A stretch of DNA of 64,000 bases from Halocaridina rubra (GCA_037179515.1 JAXCGZ010007570.1:56001-120000), one strand, 5' to 3'. Numbered from the stretch's first letter, positions 29,366 through 41,722 are shown. Notes: generated by a model not told the origin, from the letters alone. Numbers and translations are program-made.

Positions 29366-29901
29366 AGCGTGGAACAGCTGGAAGAGAACATCAGGGGTGC
29401 TATGTGACAAGAAAATCAGTGCTAGAGTGAAAGGAAAAGTGTACAAGTCAGTTGTGAGACCAGCGTTGCTGTACGGTGCGGAGATGTGGCCGGTGAAAAA
29501 GGTTCAAGAAAGGAAGATAGATGTCGCAGAAATGAGAATGCTGAGGTGGATGTGCGGGGTGACGAGGGAGGACAGGATACGAAATGACCGGATCAGAGGT
29601 ACAGTGAAGGTGGTGGAGGCATCGGCGAAAGCGCAGGAGAGGAGATTACAGTGGTTCGGTCATGTGAAGAGGAGAGAAGAAGACTACGTGGGTGCGAGAG
29701 TGATGGAGATGGACGTGGAGGGCAGACGTAGACGAGGAAGACCTAAACTACGGTGGAAGGACCGACTGAAGGAGGATCTCAGAGAGAGACAGCTGGAGGA
29801 GGAGCAAGTGATGGACCGGAACCAGTGGAGACGACTAGTGAAGAGATGCGACCCCATATGAAAATGGGAACGCAAATAGAGGAAGAAGAAGAAGAAGAAG
29901 A
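29366..29901 (+). pseudogene. RTE-like LINE, 5'-truncated 3' fragment
   Basis: The frame at 29367-29861 encodes the C-terminal end of an RTE-type ORF2: GVLCDKKISARVKGKVYKS, PALLYGAEMWPV, MRMLRWMCGVTR, LQWFGHVKRRE, RRRRGRPKLRW and a terminal WRRLVKRCDP. This block follows the RT domain in RTE elements; RT itself is missing. The fragment ends in a short AAG/GAA repeat (29880-29902), as expected for simple-repeat RTE tails. The region is noticeably richer in G and C than its surroundings. Truncation at about 29366 fits incomplete reverse transcription. Confidence 0.85.
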
Positions 29902-30833
29902 AAACAGCTAATGGATGCGGTGAAGATGGGTCGTTTATTTTTTCTGGATATGCCATAATGCTCAAACAATAATATGAGCTGTGGTGTAAAAAGTCATATA
30001 TCCAAAATTAAAATTAAAAAAATAGCCTTTCAGTGGTGACGAGAAAGTACTAAATACTAAATAAACGTAAGATCATACATTTGAAGATAATTGCATGATT
30101 GTAAGTTTTAACAAATGAGATCATTCCCAGAATAAGCACCCAATATCATTTGCTGGTGCTTTACCCGAGACTGAATCAAAAGGTTGCTTAATCTAACTTA
30201 ACCTAAGTTAGGCTATGTGAACCCGCCTTTTACTTCATTCGTAAATTGAACACCTGATATGATATAAAGTGTATTACGGGATTGATCCCAAATTGTGTTC
30301 AAATAAAAAAAAATGATAAAATGTGAGATATACAGACTTCTTTTGGACCTTTTCAGAAAATGTGTAAGTATTCAATATTATGCAGCCAGCTTGTTTTTTA
30401 TCATATAGGTATTAATGAATATGGAAAAGAAAAAAAAAGAAAAAAAAGAAACATCGGCCCCAAAATAGCAAACAATGAAAAGGCTGCTGTACAATTTTCA
30501 TCATAAGAATAAAAGAAGAAGAGTAAAATGCGTAACCCAGTACTAACCCCAACTACGTCTTTCTATAAGGATATTACGTATTTTCCAATCGCTTTTCGAT
30601 TTTACTACCTTTTCAAAATTCAGTTCTGCTGTTTAAGAAGGTAGGCGTTAAAGCTGAAGTTTCGATTTTATACTCAATAAATGTTGTCATCAGAGTATTG
30701 CAGTGCACTTTGCATCTTATCTGACCTGCAATTTTTATCGTGAGGTGTTCTTGGTTGTCAATCTGCATAGACGACCTTAAAGTTATGCTAAATGATAAAT
30801 TTACCGTAGAAAATATGTTTATATTTTTGGAAC
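29902..30833. other. Unassigned AT-rich DNA
   Basis: No gene seen. Contains short A-runs and an imperfect palindrome AACTTAACCTAAGTTAGG near 30195. Confidence 0.5.
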
Positions 30834-31106
30834 ACTTACAGTTTTGCGGGCCATACCAATGTTCAAAACCTACCAATAGAGAGCGCTAGGCTCCAACTAG
30901 AGAACTGGCGAATGAATACACAACAATAATGGCGACAATAGGCATGCGAAACAATTTTTTACTACCTTAACTAAAAATACCTACCTAACCTCTTAGTCAG
31001 GGGGGCTTTGCCCCCTTGGAACCCCCCATCATATAGGTTATGGTCGAACTACTTACTTGAGCGGAGGGGTGAGGTCGTTGAGCGGCATGGCCCGCAAAAC
31101 TGTAAG
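30834..31106. mobile_element. 273-bp element with perfect 20-bp inverted ends
   Basis: CTTACAGTTTTGCGGGCCAT at 30834-30853 is the exact reverse complement of 31087-31106. The interior holds a GGGGGGCTTTGCCCCC hairpin (about 30999-31014) and no coding frame. Size and ends fit a MITE. I see no convincing target duplication, so the superfamily is undetermined. Confidence 0.72.
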
Positions 31107-32880
31107 CTACCCATATTTTTGACCGGGCAGGGAATAGAAGGTGAATTTTTTTTTTCTTTTTTAAATTATTTTTTTCAATGAAAACGAAGAGCCACTTCCA
31201 GTGAGTCGCCAACACATTATAACCAAATCCGGCATGATAGTGCTGGAACAAATGAGTAATAGTATACCACTGATGAAATCATGAAATATTTGAAATAAGA
31301 AAAAATAATACCTGTGTATGGACAAATAATAGATGAATTTTAGTTATTTCCACCATGACCATCAACATTTATGGCTGTGGAGCTCTATCGCTGATGAGGT
31401 AATTTGGACCTATATAAGACATCATGAACAGTATCTGCAAATGTGGCATAAAGCATGGTAATTAGCATGTGCTAGGTAATAGGGTCTCTATACTATGATG
31501 GAAGACACTCAAAAACAGAGAAGGGAGATGCTGTTCATGAGAAATTATTTACTTTTTTTATTTCTCTTATAACTTACCATTTGAGTCTTGTGAGGTCTGC
31601 TGTGCAATAATTTAGCGTATTTTGCTCGTCTCTGCTCTTTATCAAATAAAATTTTCTTCAAATCACGCATCGTATACTTTATATTAATAAATATTTTATA
31701 AATATTTCGTAACTGGGGTGAATAAAGCTAACTATTTTAATCATTACCAAAGCTAAAATAATAATGAAACTCGTTAGATTTTTTGCTCCCCACACACATT
31801 AACTATACTAACCTAATCAAATATAACCTAACCTAATATGTAAGTGGAAAGCACATAAAGACAATTTAGAAGGAAAACCTGTTTGTAAATTAATATGTAC
31901 CAAAGGAGTGTTAAAGGGGTACAGGTACTATGATGGGCTAATATTGATCTTAAATAAATGTAATTAATTTGCTGTTTGCTTTCATATATATTTATCTTCT
32001 ATATGACTTTTTGGTGACCTTCATATATTGTCTGTATCTCTATTCATATCTTTTTGCTTCTTTCACTGTCGTTTTCATCTTTCATCAAATTGTTGGGACC
32101 ATAAAAAATAAACTTTGTAGAGTATTGAAATACCAGGTACAGATTTATTTCTTGCCATGATTAATGAATGTTTTTCATTACTTATAAAGATCCTGCCTGA
32201 CTTAACCTTATTCTTTTTGTTAATATTATCTATAAACATGTGTGACTTAATGAAATAATTTGTGCAAGAAACAAGTCTTAACAAAATGTTGATTCATGAA
32301 GCTTACAAGTTCTGAAATTGAAGCATGAACCAATCTAACAATCGAGAATACCTATAACCCGAAATAATAGCAAAGCACGGTAGCTGGTTTGCTAGGAATA
32401 CTATAGTGACAGCGTAACACCACAAGATTATTGTGAGTAACATAAGTGTTTTGTGTTAAAACCTAACTCAGCTCATCAGATATACCATAGAAATATTATA
32501 TAGCTTCACAGCCTGTCTAGTTTACCATAACAATCTACTTAGCCTAGAATACCTAACATTATAATGATAGAGAAAATTAATATACTTTTCTTTCGTCATA
32601 ATATGTGATATGAAAGAAACCTTTCAACATCAGAGGTGTGGATTTCGGTAATTCTTAAGGTAAATTTAATGCAAATGTGTATTTTAGTTAAGAAATTTTC
32701 TTGTTGATATCAATACCATCTTACTATAGAACTTTACCTTAAATATGAGATTATGCTTCTTTGTTTCATACAGTTATATGGAATTTATACTATGTATTTA
32801 AACTCTTCACAAATGTCCTGTTTCTACCAACTTCATCCATACATATATGTTATTGAATTAGCTCTTTTTAATATCCATTA
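31107..32880. other. Unassigned AT-rich DNA
   Basis: No gene or known element recognised across 1.8 kb. Short TAACCTAACCTAAT runs near 31800-31840 are too few to be telomeric. Confidence 0.5.
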
Positions 32881-32882
32881 CA

Positions 32883-32907
32883 CGCGCACACACACACACA
32901 CACACAC
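32883..32907. repeat. (CA)n microsatellite, first LINE-module boundary
   Basis: CGCG-containing start followed by about ten CA units, joined directly to a LINE fragment at 32908. Confidence 0.9.
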
Positions 32908-33060
32908 GAGGAGGTAGTTAATGCTATCTCAATCCATAGTTTTAAGGACAGGTATGATAAGTATCACTGAGTATAAAATGGAACCGATCAGGAGACGGGA
33001 AGATACGAGCTTTGGGCTCTTTCCCGTAAACTCAATTAGGTAATCACACTTAGGTAATCA
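32908..33060 (+). mobile_element. CR1/L2-like LINE fragment E0 (3' 153 bp)
   Basis: Starts GAGGAGGTAGTTAATGC (the last ~30 codons of ORF2) and runs through the 3' hairpin and two terminal ATTAGGTAATCAC-like units into (CA)n. The shortest copy in the window. Confidence 0.92.

Positions 33061-33090
<30 letters not shown>
33061..33090. repeat. (CA)n microsatellite between LINE copies E0 and E
   Basis: CA units joined on the left to a LINE 3' end and on the right to the truncated 5' end of the next copy. Confidence 0.95.
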
Positions 33091-33092
<2 letters not shown>

Positions 33093-35294
33093 TCTTCCTG
33101 AGAGTAGAGGCACTGAGGACATGAGGAGGAACTATCCGAAAGGAGATTACATCAAAATGAATGAGCTTTTTGCAGTTATTGACTGGAGAACCTTATTTTA
33201 CAACAAATCTGTACAAGAAATGTATGACATCTTTTGTGAGAAATATGGGAAGATAGTAGATTGCTGCATACCTGTCACCAAAGTAGGTGTAATTCATGCC
33301 AGAGAGAAATGGTTCGATAATGGGTGTAAAAGAGCTAAGGAGTGGAGAGACAAATGCTGGAAAAGGTATAGGAGGAGAAAAAACATAAATGCCTGGCAAA
33401 CCTACAAAAGAGCAAGAAATGACTACCTAAGTAAAAGGAGAGAGGCAGAGAGAGATTATGAGAGGGACATCACCAGGAAGGCTAAAGAAAATCCCAAGCT
33501 TTTCCACAGCTTTATCAGAGGAAAACTGAAGGTAAAAGAACAGGTTTTAAGGCTAAAGAGAGCGGATGGAAGCATCACTGAGACGGACGAAGAGATCTGC
33601 AAAGAATTGAACAAGGAGTTTCAGTCAGTATTTACAGTAGAAAATACCCCACCCCCTCAGATTGCAGTGATAGAAGCTCAAGGGCCGGTATTAGAGAACA
33701 TCAACCTTACAGCCACAGAGGTATGCAAAGCGCTGATGGATTTAGATGTTCATAAAGCTACAGGTCCTGATGACATATCCCCTCATGTGCTTAAAAAATG
33801 CGCAAACACAATATCAGTGGCACTAAGTATCATATTTAAGGAGTCACTGGAGTCGGGGGAGATTCCAAGATGCTGGAAACAAGCAAATGTGATACCTATC
33901 TTCAAAAAGGGAAGGAGGGATACGGCTCTGAACTATAGACCAGTTTCCTTGACCAGCATAGTTTGCAAACTTATGGAGAAACTACTAAGGAAACATATCT
34001 CTCTTCACTTGGAATCCTTCAACTTTTTGTCAGTGAGGCAACATGGCTTCAGAGAAGGAAGATCAACAGTAACAAACTTATTAGAATTTTATGATGAGGT
34101 AAGCCAAATCTTACAGGAAAGAGAGGGCTGGGCAGATTGCATATTCCTAGACTTCCAGAAAGCGTTTGACACTGTTACACATGGGAGACTTATTAGGAGG
34201 CTGCAATCAATGGCTAGAATAGGTGGAAATGTCTTGGAATGGATAAAAACTTACTTAGAAGGAAGGGAACAGAGGGTTAGAGTAAGACACTCAGTGTCTG
34301 AATGGAGAAGAGTTAGTAGTGGAGTTCCACAGGGTTCAGTTTTAGGGCCACTTTTGTTCCTTGTATATGTAAATGACCTACCAGAGTCTGTAAATTCATT
34401 CATGAATATGTTTGCAGATGATGCAAAGATTGTGAAGAAAGTAAAAAACGAGAACAATGGTAGAGAACTTCAGGAGGATCTAAATAATCTGCATGAGTGG
34501 TCAGAAAAGTGGCTAATGAAATTCAGTACCTCAAAATGTAAGGTAATGAGAATGAGTACAAGTGCAAGAAGGCCCAAGCTTGACTACTCGGTGGCTGGAG
34601 TACAACTTCAAGAGACAGAAAATGAGAGAGATCTAGGAGTAACATACTGGCAGATTTGTCTCCAGAAATACATATAAATGGCGTAGTAAGGGCAGCATAT
34701 GCATTCTTATCAAATGTAAGGGTAGCCTTCAGGCACATGGACAAGGAAATGTTCAGAAATATTTATGTAACCTATGTGAGGCCAAAACTCGAATATGCAG
34801 CCCCCTTTTGGAATCCGCACTTGAAAAAGCACATAGCTAAGCTTGAAAAAGTTCAAAGACATGCCACGAAACTGGTGCCAGAAATACGCAATCTCGGTTA
34901 TGATGAGAGGCTGAGGGAATTAGACTTGCCATCACTCGAAGCTAGAAGAGTAAGGGGGGATATGGTGACAGTCTTTAAATTCCTTCATGGTTATGATAGA
35001 GTGGATAGGGATCGATATTTCGATATGGCTGGCTCTAGAACTAGAGGTCATAGTTTGAAGCTTCGGAAGAAAACTTGTTTGCAGGATGTAAGGAAATACT
35101 TTTTCAGTGTAAGAGTAGTTGATAATTGGAATTCGCTAAGCGAGGAGGTAGTTAATGCTATCTCAATCCATAGTTTTAAGGACAGGTATGATAAGTATCA
35201 CTAAGTCTAAAAATGGAACCGATCAGGAGACGGGAAGATACGAGCTTTGGGCTCTTTCCCGTAAACACAATTAGGTAATCACAATTAGGTAATC
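33091..35294 (+). mobile_element. CR1/L2-like LINE copy E (5'-truncated, 2.2 kb)
   Basis: Begins at ATTCTTCCTGAGAGTAG, the end of the endonuclease domain, directly after (CA)n, and ends with the 3' hairpin and ATTAGGTAATC directly before (CA)n. Very close to copy F. Confidence 0.94.
33121..35204 (+). pseudogene. LINE copy E ORF2: linker, RT and C-terminal region with one frameshift
   Basis: The first frame (33121-34677, 518 codons) covers the basic linker and [39 protein letters not shown] and FADDAKI (about residues 431-437). One missing A near 34640 (GTAACATAC where other copies have GTAAACATAC) shifts the frame; the C-terminal region continues at 34656-35204 to DRYDKYH. Motif A is followed by TVTHG where others have TVPHG. 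All RT catalytic aspartates are kept. The endonuclease is absent through truncation. Confidence 0.92.
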
Positions 35295-35321
35295 TCACAC
35301 ACACACACCACACACACACAC
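35295..35321. repeat. (CA)n microsatellite between LINE copies E and F
   Basis: TCACACACACACCACACAC, one CC interruption; joins the 3' end of E to the truncated start of F. Confidence 0.94.
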
Positions 35322-35324
35322 ACA

Positions 35325-35770
35325 GTGGTAATCTCAGGCATAAGCGAATCCCAGGAGCCAACATGGCAGGGGAGACTTGAAGAAAATAAAGCTAGGGTTG
35401 TAGACCTGATAAGAAAGCTTGGAGTAGTATGTGGTCCTGAGGATATTGTAATCATACACCAACTAGGTAAATATTTGAGGGAAGGAAAGCCGAGACCAAC
35501 AAAAGTAGCCTTTGAGAGAGGGGAAACATGTAGGGAAATATTGTTGAGAAAAAAACTCTAAAAGACCTTCAAGAATTCAAAGAAGTGTTCATTAGACGAT
35601 ACAGAACACAGGAAGAGATGGGAAAGATCAAAAACTTGTTGCAAGAGGCAAGAAGGTTAAATGATGAAAGAAATGAAGAAGAGAAGAAAAAATTTCATTA
35701 CAGAGTTCTTCCAGACAAAGGGGAGATAAAGAAGATAATGACAGAAGATCAGGGGATGGGGCCTCATTAA
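35325..35770 (+). pseudogene. LINE copy F ORF1, 3' part
   Basis: Carries the RRM-like block (VISGISES, VVDLIRKLG, IHQLGKYLREGKPRP, VAFERGE). The frame stops at 35559-35561; a second frame (35585-35770) continues with VFIRRYRTQEEMGKIKN and ends GMGPH at a TAA. The break has the same extra bases as copy C. ORF2 follows immediately in another frame. Confidence 0.82.
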
Positions 35771-35772
35771 GA

Positions 35773-38595
35773 TTGTTATACACAAATGCTGATGGATTAG
35801 CTGGTAAGGCAGTAGAATTAAAAGATAGGATTCACAACAGTAAGGCAGATATAGTAGCAATTACAGAGACTAAGTTGAGTGAGGACATAAACAGTGTCAC
35901 AGTTTTTCCTAAGGGCTTCAGAATACTAAGGGTTGAAAGATCTGAGAGGACTGGTGGAGGGATAGCACTGCTCATAAGTGAAAGGATTCAAGTTGAAGAA
36001 ATAAACTTGGCTATAGAAAGTGAGTTCAAGGAATTTCTTGTTGCTCGCATAAATACTGGGTCAGAGAGCATTTTAATAACTGTTGTATACAACCCACCAA
36101 GGAACCAAAATAGGCTTGAAGTTTATGAGGAAAGTCATATAGGTACTATTGAAGTCATAAACTCAGTTGTTAACACGGCACGGGAAAAAAAATGTAGGAT
36201 TTTTATTATGGGAGATTTTAATCATAAAGAGATAGATTGGATAAATCTTGACCCACACAGTGGTTAGGACTCATTCGGGGCAAGATTCCTAGATTGCGTA
36301 CAAGGGAATTTCCTACACCAACATGTAATGGAACCAACAAGGGCCAGGGGTGGGGATGAGCCATCACTACTTGATCTAGTGTTCACAGATAATGTGTTGG
36401 ATATTGAAAAAATTGAGTATGTACCACCAATTGGAAAGAGTGACCACTGTGTGTTGTTGATGGAGTATATCATTGAAGATATTCTTCCTGAGAGTAGAGG
36501 CACTGAGGACATGAGGAGGAACTATCCGAAAGGAGATTACATAAAAATGAATGAGCTTTTTGCAGTTATTGACTGGAGAACCTTATTTTACAACAAATCT
36601 GTACAAGAAATGTATGACATCTTTTGTGAGAAATATGGGAAGATAGTAGATTGCTGCATACCTGTCACCAAAGTAAGTGTAATTCATGCCAGAGAGAAAT
36701 GGTTCGATAATGGGTGTAAAAGAGCTAAGGAGTGGAGAGACAAATGCTGGAAAAGGTATAGGAGGAGAAAAAACATAAATGCCTGGCAAACCTACAAAAG
36801 AGCAAGAAATGACTACCTAAGTAAAAGGAGAGAGGCAGAGAGAGACTATGAGAGGGACATCACCTGGAAGGCTAAAGAAAATCCCAAGCTTTTCCACAGC
36901 TTTATCAGAGGAAAACTGAAGGTAAAAGAACAGGTTTTAAGGCTAGAGAGAGCGGATGGAAGCATCACTGAGACGGTTGAAGAGATCTGCAAAGAATTGA
37001 ACAAGGAGTTTCAGTCAGTATTTACAGTAGAAAATACCCCACCCCCTCAGATTGCAGTGATAGAAGCTCAAGGGCCGGTATTAGGGGACATCAACCTTAC
37101 AGCCACAGAGGTATGCAAAGCGCTGATGGATTTAGATGTTCATAAAGCTACAGGTCCTGATGACATATCCCCTCATGTGCTTAAAAAAAGCGCAAACTCA
37201 ATATCAGTGGCACTAAGTATCATATTTAAAAAGTCACTGGAGTCAGGGGAGATTCCAAGATGCTGGAAACAAGCAAATGTGATACCTATCTTCAAAGAGG
37301 GAAGGAGGGATACGGCTCTGAACTATAGACCAGTTTCCTTGACCAGCATAGTTTGCAAAGTTATGGAGAAACTACTAAGGAAACATATCTCTCTTCACTT
37401 GGAATCCTTCAACTTTTTGTCAGTGAGGCAACATGGCTTCAGAGAAGGTAGATCAACAGTAACAAACTTATTAGAATTTTATGATGAGGTAAGCCAAATC
37501 TTACAGGAAAGAGAGCGCTGGGCAGATTGCATATTCCTAGACTTCCAGAAAGCGTTTGACACTGTTCCACATGGGAGACTTATTAGGAAGCTGCAATCAA
37601 AGCCTAGAATAGGTGGAAATGTTTTGGAATGGATAAAAACTTACTTAGAAGGAAGGGAACAGAGGGTTAGAGTAAGACGCTCAGTGTCGGAATGGAGAAG
37701 AGTTAGTAGTGGAGTTCCACAGGGTTCAGTTTTAGGGCCACTTTTGTTCCTTGTATATGTAAATGACCTACCAGAGTCTGTAAATTCATTCATGAATATG
37801 TTTGCAGATGATGCAAAGATTGGGAAGAAAGTAAAAAACGAGAACAATGGTAGAGAACTTCAAGAGGATCTAAATAATCTGCATGAGTGGTCAGAAAAGT
37901 GGCTAATGAAATTCAATACTTCAAAATGTAAGGTAATGAGAATGGGTACAAGTGCAAGAAGGCCCAAGCTTGACTACTCGGTGGCTGGAGTACAACTTCA
38001 AGAGACAGAAAATGAGAGAGATCTAGGAGTAAACATACTGGCAGATTTGTCTCCAGAAATACATATAAATGGCATAGTAAGGGCAGCATATGCATTCTTA
38101 TCAAATGTAAGGGTAGCCTTCAGGCACATGGACAAGGAAATGTTCAGAAATATTTATGTAACCTATGTGAGGCCAAAACTCGAATATGCAGCCCCCTTTT
38201 GGAATCCGCACTTGAAAAAGCACATAGCTAAGCTTGAAAAAGTTCAAAGACATGCCACGAAACTGGTGCCAGAAATACGCAATCTCAGTTATGATGAGAG
38301 GCTGAGGGAATTAGACTTACCATCACTCGAAGCTAGAAGAGTGAGGGGGGATATGGTGACAGTCTTTAAATTCCTTCATGGTTATGATAGAGTGGATAGG
38401 GATCGATATTTTGATATGGCTGGCTCTAGAACTAGAGGTCATAATTTGAAGCTTCGTAAGAAAACTTCTTTGCAGGATGTAAGAAAATACTTTTTCAGTG
38501 TAAGAGTAGTTGATAATTGGAATTGGCTAAGCGAGGAGGTAGTTAATGCTATCTCAATCCATAGTTTTAAGGACAGGTATGATAAGTATCACTAA
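35773..38595 (+). pseudogene. LINE copy F ORF2: complete endonuclease-RT with one stop
   Basis: The endonuclease frame (35773-36267) has YTNADGLAGK, ITETKLS, RTGGGIALLIS and IMGDFNHKEIDW; it is interrupted by one TAG at about 36266, where copy C has GAG. The same frame resumes and stays open to 38595 (755 codons from 36328). Within those, SDH is at 38-40, NYRPVSLTS near 332-340, LDFQKAFD at 404-411, GVPQGS at 462-467 and FADD at 492-495, followed by the CR1-type C-terminal region ending DRYDKYH. Thus only one nonsense change separates it from an intact ORF2, suggesting recent activity of the family. The endonuclease nicks target DNA and RT primes from the nick. Confidence 0.94.
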
Positions 38596-38668
38596 GTATA
38601 AAATGGAACCGATCAGGAGACGGGAAGATACGAGCTTTGGGCTCTTTCCCGTAAACACAATTAGGTAA

Positions 38669-38670
<2 letters not shown>

Positions 38671-38750
<80 letters not shown>
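38671..38750. repeat. (CA)n microsatellite, 80 bp, between LINE copies F and G
   Basis: Pure AC dinucleotides from the 3' end of F to AGATAAAAAC of G. Confidence 0.97.
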
Positions 38751-38753
<3 letters not shown>

Positions 38754-39802
38754 TAAAAACTTACTCAGAAGGAAGGGAACAGAGGGTGAGAGTAAGACAC
38801 TCAGTGTCTGAATGGATAAGAGTTAGTAGTGGAGTTCCACAGGGCTCAGTTTTAGGGCCACTTTTGTTGTTTGTATATGTAAATGACCTACCAGAGTGTA
38901 AATTTATTCATGAATATGTTTGCAAATGATGCAAAGATTGTGAAGAAAGTAAGAAACGAGAACAATGGTAGAGAACTTCAGGAAGATCTAAATAGTCTGC
39001 ATGAGTGGTCAGAAAAGTGGCTAATGAAATTCAATACTTCAAAATGTAAGGTAATGAGAATGGGTACAAGTGCAAGAAGGCCCAAGCTTGACTACTCGGT
39101 GGCTGGAGTACAACTTCAAGAGACAGAAAATGAGAGAGATCTAGGAGTAAACATACTGGCAGATTTGTCTCCAGAAATACATATAAATGGCATAGTAAGG
39201 GCAGCATATATATTCTTATCAAATGTAAGGGTAGCCTTCAGACACATGGACAAGGAAATATTCAGAAATATTTATGTAACCTATGTGAGGCCAAAACTCG
39301 AATATGCAGCCCCCTTTTGGAATCCGCACTTGAAAAAGCACATAGCTAAGCTTGAAAAAGTTCAAAGACATGCCACGAAACTGGTGCCAGAAATACGCAG
39401 TATCAGTTATGATGAGAGACTGAGGGAATTAGACTTACCATCACTCGAAGCTAGAAGTTTGAAAGGGGATATGGTGACAGTGTTTAAATTCCTTCATGGT
39501 TATGATAGAGTGGATAGGGATCGATATTTTGATATGGCAGGCCCTAGAACTAGAGGTCATAGTTTGAAGCTCCGTAAGAAACCTTCTTTGCAGGATGTAA
39601 GGAAATACTTTTTCAGTGTAAGAGTAGTTGATAATTGGAATTGGCTAAGCGAGGAGGTAGTTAATGCTATCTCAGTCAATAGTTTTAAGGACAGGTATGA
39701 TAAGTATCACTAAGTATAAAATGGAACCGATGAGGAGACGGGAAGATACGAACTTTGGGCTCTTTCCCGTAAACACAATTAGGTAATTGCAATTGGGTAA
39801 TT
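38751..39802 (+). mobile_element. CR1/L2-like LINE copy G (5'-truncated, 1.05 kb)
   Basis: Starts within RT after (CA)n and ends at the terminal repeat (AGGTAATTGCAATTGGGTAATT), which is diverged, before (AC)n. The frame 38883-39713 keeps the last third of ORF2. The active site reads FANDAKI, and a short deletion (GTC lost in the ESV codons) shifts the frame near 38897. It has older-subfamily residues VRNENN and NSLHEW. Confidence 0.93.
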
Positions 39803-39820
39803 ACACACACACACACACAC
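39803..39820. repeat. (AC)n microsatellite between LINE copies G and H
   Basis: Nine AC units. Confidence 0.93.
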
Positions 39821-40142
39821 AATGTCTCTCGAATTTTTCCTTGTGATTTTAAGTGACCAGGACTAAAGTATGAAACATAAACATAATTTCCCTGAATAAG
39901 AGATTCTACAGAGTACTCTGAGTAAAGAAATTATATTTGAAGTTAACGAGACTGTTCAAAATATTAAAGGAAATATTGAGAATACTTTTGAGAGGGGGAA
40001 AAAGAAGAAGCTGTCCTGTCCTGCCTTGAAGGAAGTTTATAAGAGTTGCCAGAGGCAAAGCCATCACACCACATTACCTAATTTTTTGTATAAATTGGAG
40101 AGAGCTCTTACAGCCATTTACCTGATCCTGTGGTTCCATATA

Positions 40143-41722
40143 CACCTAGTTCTCAGAATAACGCCTAGATAGGTTCTCAGAAGTGACGAGTAAATGGAAA
40201 ATCGCGTGAAAAAACCAGTAATTTTCCATAGAAAACAGTGATAAAAGGCATAGATACTTTCCACAACCTTACATAGACACACTATGCCAAAGATATAAAA
40301 TAAGTAAAGCATATTTTATAAGTATATAGCAAAGACCTGTAGTTATATTAACATGCATATAGTGTACAGTATGAAAGATATACTGATATACTGTACAGTA
40401 AACAAATTAATGCACTCTATTATGCAGTGGGTAACAGGCCTTCACTGGGACATGCATGGTGGCAGATAAAGCGGATGTTTTTATTTTCAAATGCATGGTA
40501 CATTTTAGGATATATATTAATTACAAGATGATAGTACTGTAATTTAAATAAAAATGTACTTCATCTTTAAGATACTTGAAAGAACTTACAAGCTTACATG
40601 TATATATTTTATATTTATCATTTCTCTCATTCATCTATTCTGGCAACACTGATGGTGTCGGTGAGCACGAGGATGAAAACGTTTTGCCGCCTCCGTATCA
40701 GATGATGCACCCTCGCACACTATTTCCCTGACGATATTATATTGAGAGTTTTTTTGCTGTTTGTTCTTAATGCTTTTATTCCATTATCAGAATAACATTT
40801 TATCGCATTAAGCGGTAGAAGAGGAGGAGGCTGCGGGGGAACGAACCTCTATCGGCAAACGTTTTGTCACACTTCCATATCAGCTGATGCACCCTTGCAC
40901 GCTATTTCCCTGACGATATTATATCGAAAATTTGTTTGCTGATTCTCTTTAATGCTTTATATAAATTTTCTTCATAATATTTTATTGCATTAAGCGGCAG
41001 AAGAGGAGGAGGATGCGGGAGAACGAGCCTCTATCGGCAAACGTTTTGTCATACTTCCTTATCAGCTGATGCACCCTCGCACGCTATTTCCCTGATGATA
41101 TTATATCGAAAATTTGTTTGCTGTTTGTTGTTAATGCTTTTTTTCAATTTTCTTCATAATATTCGATCGCATTAAGTGGTAAAAGAGGAGGAGGATGCGG
41201 GAGAACGAACCTCTATAGGCAAACGTTTTGCTACTTCTGTATCAGCTCATGCACACTTGCATGCTATTTCCCTGACGATATTATATCGAAAATTTGTTTG
41301 CTGTTTGTTCTTAATGCTTTTATTCAATTTTCTTCATAATATTCGATCACATTAAGAGGTAGAAGAGGAGAAGGATGCGGGAGAACGAACCTCTATCGGC
41401 AAACGTTTTGCTACTTCCCTATCACCTGATGCACCCTCGCATGCTATTTCCTTGACGATATTATATGGAAAATATGTTTGCTGTTTGTTCTTAATGCTTT
41501 TTTCAATTTTCTTCATAATATCCAATCGCATTAAGCGGTAGAAGAGAAGGATGATGGCGGAAAAGTGCCTCCGAGGCGGTCAATTATTTACTAAAATGAA
41601 AGTTTTTTTTTTATCTTTTTGCATGGGCATTATTCGCAAATTTCTTATTTTTTTACTATTATTTTTAGGGGCGTTATTGCAATTTCGCGGATAAAAAAAC
41701 TGCGGAAATAACGAACAAGGTG
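40143..41722 (-). mobile_element. TA-flanked DNA element with ~180-bp internal repeats, copy 2 (1,580 bp)
   Basis: Inserted in the 5' region of LINE copy H. LINE copy C at about 23100 shows the empty site CCATATATTGTTAAAATC. Here it reads CCATATA, then CACCTAGTTC...GAACAAGGTG, then TATTGTTAAAATC, so TA is duplicated (40141-40142, 41723-41724). Ends are inverted CACCTNGTTC. About five ~180-bp units with GCATTAAGCGGTAGAAGAGGAG and CATCAGCTGATG-like parts fill 40680-41560. No transposase. TA duplication suggests the Tc1/mariner superfamily. Confidence 0.86.

Larger units (their letters stand above)
35322..38670 (+). mobile_element. CR1/L2-like LINE copy F, best-preserved ORF2 (3.35 kb)
   Basis: Starts inside the ORF1 RRM-like domain (ACAGTGGTAATCTCAGG) after (CA)n, contains all of ORF2 and the 3' hairpin, and ends ATTAGGTAATC before 80 bp of (CA)n. 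Confidence 0.95.

Noticed and set aside
31800..31845. CCTAA/TTAGG-like motifs suggesting arthropod telomere repeats
   Set aside because: Only a few imperfect units; also near 30195. No tandem run.
32883..39820. LINE cluster as one segmental tandem duplication
   Set aside because: Each copy is truncated at a different 5' position and copies belong to different subfamilies, so separate insertions explain it better; assembly error cannot be excluded without reads.
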